Under the pieces are notes generated by a model. It ran no database searches. It worked only from the letters and a program-made list of their open reading frames with translations, and was not told the origin of the DNA. From the IMG/VR virus record IMGVR_UViG_3300036819_000058, positions 1 through 23,787 of that record: a stretch of DNA of 23,787 bases, one strand, 5' to 3'. The translations under genes and the position numbers were made by a program. The stretch is from a virus. Of the stretch, positions 20,207 to 23,787 are shown piece by piece; the first letter of the stretch is position 1; each line of letters begins with the position of its first letter.

Positions 20207-21046
20207 ATGTCTGTTGAAGCAGCAGTCATCCAATACCGGCAGGCCTTCGTCGATCAGTTCGAAGGCACCATGAGCGTGATCCGCGTGGCGACCACCAAGG
20301 AATCGGTCACCAAGGGCAACCAGGCCACGTTCCTCGTCGCCGGCTCCGGCACCGACACCGCGGTCACCCGCGGCGTCAACGGCAAAATCCCTTACGGCAA
20401 CCCGACGAACTCGCAGGTCACCGCGACGCTCGTCGAGAAACACGCGCCCTACGAGCTCACCGGGTTCAACGTGTTTGCCAGCCAGGGTGATCAGAAGGCG
20501 GTGATGCGCAAGGCGTCGATGAACGTCATCAACCGCGACATCGACCTGACCTTGCTCGCCGAACTCGCCAACGCGACGATCGACACCGGCTCCTATGCGA
20601 CGGCGTCGCAGGACATGATCGAGAAGTCGATCGCCTACCTCGGCAACCAGGACGTTCCGGTCGAGGAAGAAGACAACATGTTCGCGTTGATCAGTCCCGC
20701 CTTCCGCTCGTTCCTGCGCCGGACCACCGAGTACAACAACGGCCTTTACGTCGACGTGAAGCCGCTGTCGGGCCCGGTGCGCAAGCTGTGGCGTTGGGGC
20801 GGCATCAACTGGATGACGTCGTCTCGCGTCACCGGCGTCGGCACCGCGACGGAGCTGTGCTACATGTGGCACCGCAACGCGCTCGGCTACGCCGTCAATG
20901 TCGGCGAGGACACCGTCTCGATCGGCTACGACGACAAGCAGGACACCTCCTGGTCGCGCGCCACGATCTTCCACGGCGCGAAGATCCTGCAGAACACCGG
21001 CATCGTGCAGATGAAGCACGACGGCTCGGCCTCCGGCCTGAGCTGA
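20207..21046 (+). CDS. Major capsid protein
   Basis: 279 aa with AAAGGA before the ATG. The body carries a capsid-like pattern: VEKHAPYELTGFNVFASQGDQ, KASMNVINRDIDLTLLAELANA, ALISPAFRSFLRRTTEYNNG, and the C-terminal DTVSIGYDDKQDTSWSRATIF followed by GAKILQNTGIVQMKHDGS. That ending recurs in capsid proteins of podoviruses of alpha- and gammaproteobacteria, as I recall. Position after the scaffold and before terminators fits the most abundant virion protein. Confidence 0.9.
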   Translation: MSVEAAVIQYRQAFVDQFEGTMSVIRVATTKESVTKGNQATFLVAGSGTDTAVTRGVNGKIPYGNPTNSQVTATLVEKHAPYELTGFNVFASQGDQKAVMRKASMNVINRDIDLTLLAELANATIDTGSYATASQDMIEKSIAYLGNQDVPVEEEDNMFALISPAFRSFLRRTTEYNNGLYVDVKPLSGPVRKLWRWGGINWMTSSRVTGVGTATELCYMWHRNALGYAVNVGEDTVSIGYDDKQDTSWSRATIFHGAKILQNTGIVQMKHDGSASGLS

Positions 21047-21057
21047 TCGCCGCCACA

Positions 21058-21085
21058 CTGATTAGCTAATCCTGATTAGCTGATC
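21058..21085. repeat. AT-rich tandem CTGATTAGCT after the capsid gene
   Basis: CTGATTAGCT starts at 21058 and 21072, a 14-bp period, and GATTAGCTAATC (21060-21071) is palindromic. It stands out from GC-rich surroundings and lies just before the terminator. Confidence 0.5.
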
Positions 21086-21091
21086 CATCAG

Positions 21092-21124
21092 CGCCGCGGC
21101 TGCGTCAGCCGCGGCGTTTTCGTT
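21092..21124 (+). terminator. Strong intrinsic terminator after the capsid gene
   Basis: CGCCGCGGCTG (21092-21102), loop CGT, CAGCCGCGGCG (21106-21116), perfect 11-bp stem, then TTTTCGTTT. Confidence 0.85.
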
Positions 21125-21156
21125 TCCCGCAATGCAACTCTCGAAGGAGGCCAGCA

Positions 21157-21426
21157 ATGGCTGGATATGTGGCTGACAATGTCGCCATCGCGTTCGATTC
21201 GGTCGGCGGCGCGCTTCCGCGCGTCTTCGTCTATCTGAACGCCGGCAACGACGCCGACGCGACCATCGTGGGCGCCGGCTATTTCTCCGACGGCGTGACC
21301 AAGGGCATGCGCGTCGGCGATCTCGTCGACGCGTGCAACGTCGGCACCGCAAAATACAAGCGCTACCAGGTAGCGTCTGTGTCCGGTGCCGCCGCGACCG
21401 TGGCGGCTCCGACCGCGATCACCTGA
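21157..21426 (+). CDS. Small phage structural protein
   Basis: 89 aa with a strong GAAGGAGG before the ATG. Beta-rich with Gly-rich turns (YFSDGVTKGMRVGDLVDACN, YKRYQVASVSGAAATVAAP). The YFxDGVxxGMxVGDLV segment recurs in small proteins next to the capsid or fibre genes of phages, as I recall. Between capsid and tail genes, so likely a head decoration or head-tail protein. Confidence 0.65.
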   Translation: MAGYVADNVAIAFDSVGGALPRVFVYLNAGNDADATIVGAGYFSDGVTKGMRVGDLVDACNVGTAKYKRYQVASVSGAAATVAAPTAIT

Positions 21427-21455
21427 TCGCGCCGGGCTCGTTTCGGACTTAAACC

Positions 21456-21490
21456 GCGGGCGGTCCGTGTGGGGCCGCCCGCCTTCTCTT
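21456..21490 (+). terminator. Weak terminator-like hairpin
   Basis: GCGGGCGG (21456-21463) and CCGCCCGC (21475-21482) form an 8-bp stem, followed by CTTCTCTTTC, which is a poor T-run. May reduce read-through into the next gene. Confidence 0.45.
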
Positions 21491-21510
21491 TCGCAGCATA
21501 AGGAGCTCCA

Positions 21511-22017
21511 ATGCCTGCAACCGCTTCCGCGGCGTCCAAGGCCAACCCGTCTTTGCCGCGCGTCAACAAGCTGCTCGACAAGAGCTTTGCCGTTTCCAGC
21601 TACCGCTATAACCGCTGGTCGGCCGACCTCGACGAGACGCAATCGCTCGAGGATGCGCTGGTGCCCGGCTTCTGGGCGTCGGTCGTCGACAAGATCATGG
21701 GCCAGGACAAGCTCAACCCGCGCGGCTTCGGCGACATCGTCGAGATTCGCAAGCGCGACACCGGCCTCTTTGCCGAAGTGCTGATCGTCGGCATCGGCCC
21801 GGGCTTCGTGAAGGTCGAGCCGCTGCGCGCCTATGTGCCGGCCGACGTCGCGGAGCCTGCCAAATGCCCGCTCACCACGCGCTACAACGCCGGCAAGCGG
21901 TGCCACGACGTCGTGCGCCGCTCGGACGGGCAGCTGATGTCGTCTGGTCACCAGACCAAGACGGTCGCGGTCGACTGGATTACCACTCACATGAAGGCGA
22001 TGCGCGTCGCGGACTGA
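21511..22017 (+). CDS. Phage virion protein of unknown role
   Basis: 168 aa with AAGGAG before the ATG. N-terminus rich in Ala and Ser, then YNRWSADLDETQSLEDALVPGFWASV and a beta-rich core (GDIVEIRKRDTGLFAEVLIVGIG, VKVEPLRAYV). A likely head-completion or tail protein from its place between capsid and fibre genes. No family recognised. Confidence 0.65.
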   Translation: MPATASAASKANPSLPRVNKLLDKSFAVSSYRYNRWSADLDETQSLEDALVPGFWASVVDKIMGQDKLNPRGFGDIVEIRKRDTGLFAEVLIVGIGPGFVKVEPLRAYVPADVAEPAKCPLTTRYNAGKRCHDVVRRSDGQLMSSGHQTKTVAVDWITTHMKAMRVAD

Positions 22018-22055
22018 GCCGCCGCCGCGTGCTCGCTTAAGCGTCGAGATCGGAG

Positions 22056-22091
22056 GAAATCGCCGCCCTGGTGGGCGGCGATTTCGTTTTT
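22056..22091 (+). terminator. Strong intrinsic terminator
   Basis: GAAATCGCCGCCC (22056-22068), loop TGGT, GGGCGGCGATTTC (22073-22085): a perfect 13-bp stem followed by GTTTTT. The best terminator of the window. Confidence 0.88.
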
Positions 22092-22117
22092 GCCTGTTTC
22101 AACGAGGGGCGATTGCA

Positions 22118-23787
22118 ATGGACTATTACGAAGTGCCGGATCAGCTCGTGGCGGTGTGCCAAGACCAATTCACCTTCGGCACCGACATCGTCAGGGGTGG
22201 TGCGCTGACCATCAATATCGATCCCTCGCAGCTCGACCTGCTGCTCGACGGCGGCGAGCAGGTCGTCGTGGCTTCGCAGAACAACCGCAGCAATTATTTT
22301 GCCGGCATCACCGCGGCGTTCGACGGCACCGGGCCGCTGGTGTTTGAGAAGATCACCAAAGTGGGAGCGCAAGCCTCGGGCACCGACGGGCCGTGGCTGG
22401 TGTTCGCGTGGGCGCCGGCGCCGCGCGGGCTGCCATTCAGCTCGCTCTCCGGCATGCACGCCTCGATCAGCGGCACCACCTTCACCGTGACGGAAGGGGC
22501 CGTGCGGTCGAGCGACGACACGACGGACATTCGGTTGACGGGCGATGTAGGAAAATCCTTGGAAGACGTTGCGTGGAACTCGCTGGTGTCGCTCGCCGGC
22601 ACGTTCGATCTGAGCGTCGGCACCGTCAACCTTGTCGGCACGGGGACGTCATGGCTCACCGATCTCAAGGCGGGCAGCGTCGTTTCCTTTGTGGATGGGG
22701 CCGCGCGTTGGTACATTGCGCAGATTGCGACTGTCACCGACGACACGCACGCCACCATTACGGCGCCGAATAGCGCCGCCGGCGCGCTGGGCAACCAGGC
22801 CTTGTCCCGCGGGTTCACCGAAGAGTTTTATGACACGAGCAACAGTGCTAATTTCCTGTTCGGGACGCCGATCGTCGACATCGTGGCGATCCGCGAGGAT
22901 GCGACCGGCGCCGGCTCGTTCACTCTGACGAGCTTCGATGGCGCGGGCGACTACGATTTGCCGGCCGGCTACGGCAAGGGCCGTGTGATTGGCACAGTGA
23001 CGGTCAACCTCATCAATACGACCGTCGGCCTCTCGGCGTGGAAGATCGCGCAGTCGCTGGCCGGCGCCGCGCTGGTCAACTACGACAACACCGCCTCCGG
23101 CCTTGCCAGCCAGAACGTGCAGGCGGCGATCGACGAGCTGGCGGAAAGCCACCTGCGGCCCAAGGCAATCCTGCGCGCCATCGTCACGCCGACGCTTTTG
23201 ACCGGCAACATTTCCAGCGTCGATACCTCGACCGGCATCATCACCTGGTCGACCGGCCTGGGCGCGCAAGGCATCCTCGACGGGTCGCCGATCATCCCGG
23301 CGGTCGGCGGCACATGGCCGACCGGCGCCACCACGCGCGCGCTGCTCAACCTGCATCTGCTGAGCGACACGACCTTCACGCTGCACAAGAGCTATATCGA
23401 CGCCATCGCCGCCGCCAACAAGATCACGCTGACCGGGGCGGGCTCCGGCACGCGCACCGGGCACATGCTGGTGCTGTCGGGCGTCGTCAACGCAGGCTTC
23501 GCCGCCGCGTCGCCGCTCGGCGGCAGCGGCACCTACGAGACGACGATGGGCTTTGCGCTGAATTTCAGCCCGGCGCTCAATGACGGCAACGCCATCATCG
23601 ATGTGCTGCTGCACGGCGTCACGGCGTCCGCAACCGAGAACACTAACGATCTCACGCGGCCGAGGGCGAGCGCGGTCGACACCGCACATGCGGTGTTCCG
23701 CGGCGCCAATAACGATTTGCCGATCTGGGTTTTTACCGGATCCGTTCAATTCTGCACTCCGACGATCTGGGCGACGCAGGGCACGAC
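22118..23787 (+). CDS. Tail fibre-like protein, cut by the window end
   Basis: At least 556 aa, open to the last base. ATG at 22118 with GAGGGG upstream. Thr/Ser/Gly-rich beta repeats run through the whole length. Residues 1-110 (MDYYEVPDQLVAVCQDQF...) may form the virion attachment end. Around residue 335, SGLASQNVQAAIDELAE is the short helix often found before phage fibre domains. Beyond it, the strands SSVDTSTGIITWSTG, FTLHKSYIDA and TMGFALNFS suit a receptor-binding region. A fibre or structural tail protein is the best guess. Confidence 0.75.
   Translation, partial: MDYYEVPDQLVAVCQDQFTFGTDIVRGGALTINIDPSQLDLLLDGGEQVVVASQNNRSNYFAGITAAFDGTGPLVFEKITKVGAQASGTDGPWLVFAWAPAPRGLPFSSLSGMHASISGTTFTVTEGAVRSSDDTTDIRLTGDVGKSLEDVAWNSLVSLAGTFDLSVGTVNLVGTGTSWLTDLKAGSVVSFVDGAARWYIAQIATVTDDTHATITAPNSAAGALGNQALSRGFTEEFYDTSNSANFLFGTPIVDIVAIREDATGAGSFTLTSFDGAGDYDLPAGYGKGRVIGTVTVNLINTTVGLSAWKIAQSLAGAALVNYDNTASGLASQNVQAAIDELAESHLRPKAILRAIVTPTLLTGNISSVDTSTGIITWSTGLGAQGILDGSPIIPAVGGTWPTGATTRALLNLHLLSDTTFTLHKSYIDAIAAANKITLTGAGSGTRTGHMLVLSGVVNAGFAAASPLGGSGTYETTMGFALNFSPALNDGNAIIDVLLHGVTASATENTNDLTRPRASAVDTAHAVFRGANNDLPIWVFTGSVQFCTPTIWATQGT

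Noticed and set aside
19988-21058. Minus-strand frame of 356 aa over the capsid gene
   Set aside because: It mirrors the capsid coding sequence and has no motif or ribosome binding site.
22649-23749. Long minus-strand frame of 366 aa
   Set aside because: Shadow of the fibre gene: the plus frame from 22118 is open, has a ribosome binding site and a sensible composition, while this one is Arg/Ala/Gly-rich without motifs.

Overview
This window is the left part of an integrated, temperate, podovirus-like prophage in a GC-rich bacterium. The base composition, the integrase family with an MDAR active-site box, and several small protein families suggest an alphaproteobacterium of the Hyphomicrobiales (Bradyrhizobium/Rhodopseudomonas-like). 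The host assignment is inference. The host boundary is a tRNA-Pro(UGG) gene at 50-126. Everything to its right reads as phage, and the phage continues past the right end of the window, so attR is not seen.

Left arm (138-3977, all on the minus strand): a lysogeny/recombination operon reads toward the tRNA. In transcription order it holds an HNH nuclease, five small proteins (one Cys-rich), a putative excisionase, a tyrosine integrase and a 79-aa protein ending 12 bp from the tRNA. Three short direct repeats next to the tRNA look like integrase arm sites. A promoter overlapped by a repressor-type palindrome precedes the operon.

Switch and early region (3977-10624): a minus-strand Xre-type repressor (4104-4448) and a divergent Cro-like protein (4543-4797) flank three palindromic operators. 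Two more related palindromes lie in front of the integrase operon and one lies near 8388. To the right follows an overlapping cassette: a small membrane protein, an RlpA-like double-psi beta-barrel protein, a second small membrane protein, an MT-A70 adenine methyltransferase and a putative replication initiator. The initiator gene carries what looks like its own origin (DnaA boxes plus GTCAC iterons) in a linker segment, as in lambda gene O. Several small genes follow, including a DUF3168-like one.

Middle (10625-13525): a second tyrosine recombinase with a complete catalytic set lies inside the phage, preceded by a hairpin that covers its ribosome binding site. After it come small phage genes and the putative small terminase.

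Structural region (13528-23787): small beta-rich virion proteins, large terminase, T7-type head-tail connector (portal), a Bbp19-like protein, an Ala/Gly-rich scaffold, major capsid, further head/tail proteins, and a long tail-fibre-like protein cut by the window end. One minus-strand gene with a Tat-type signal peptide and its own promoter (14104-14337) interrupts this block and is a candidate moron. Good intrinsic terminators follow the capsid gene and the 21511-22017 gene.

Stop/start overlaps (ATGA, TTGA, TGATG) join at least fourteen gene pairs. No IS element, CRISPR array or rRNA is visible.
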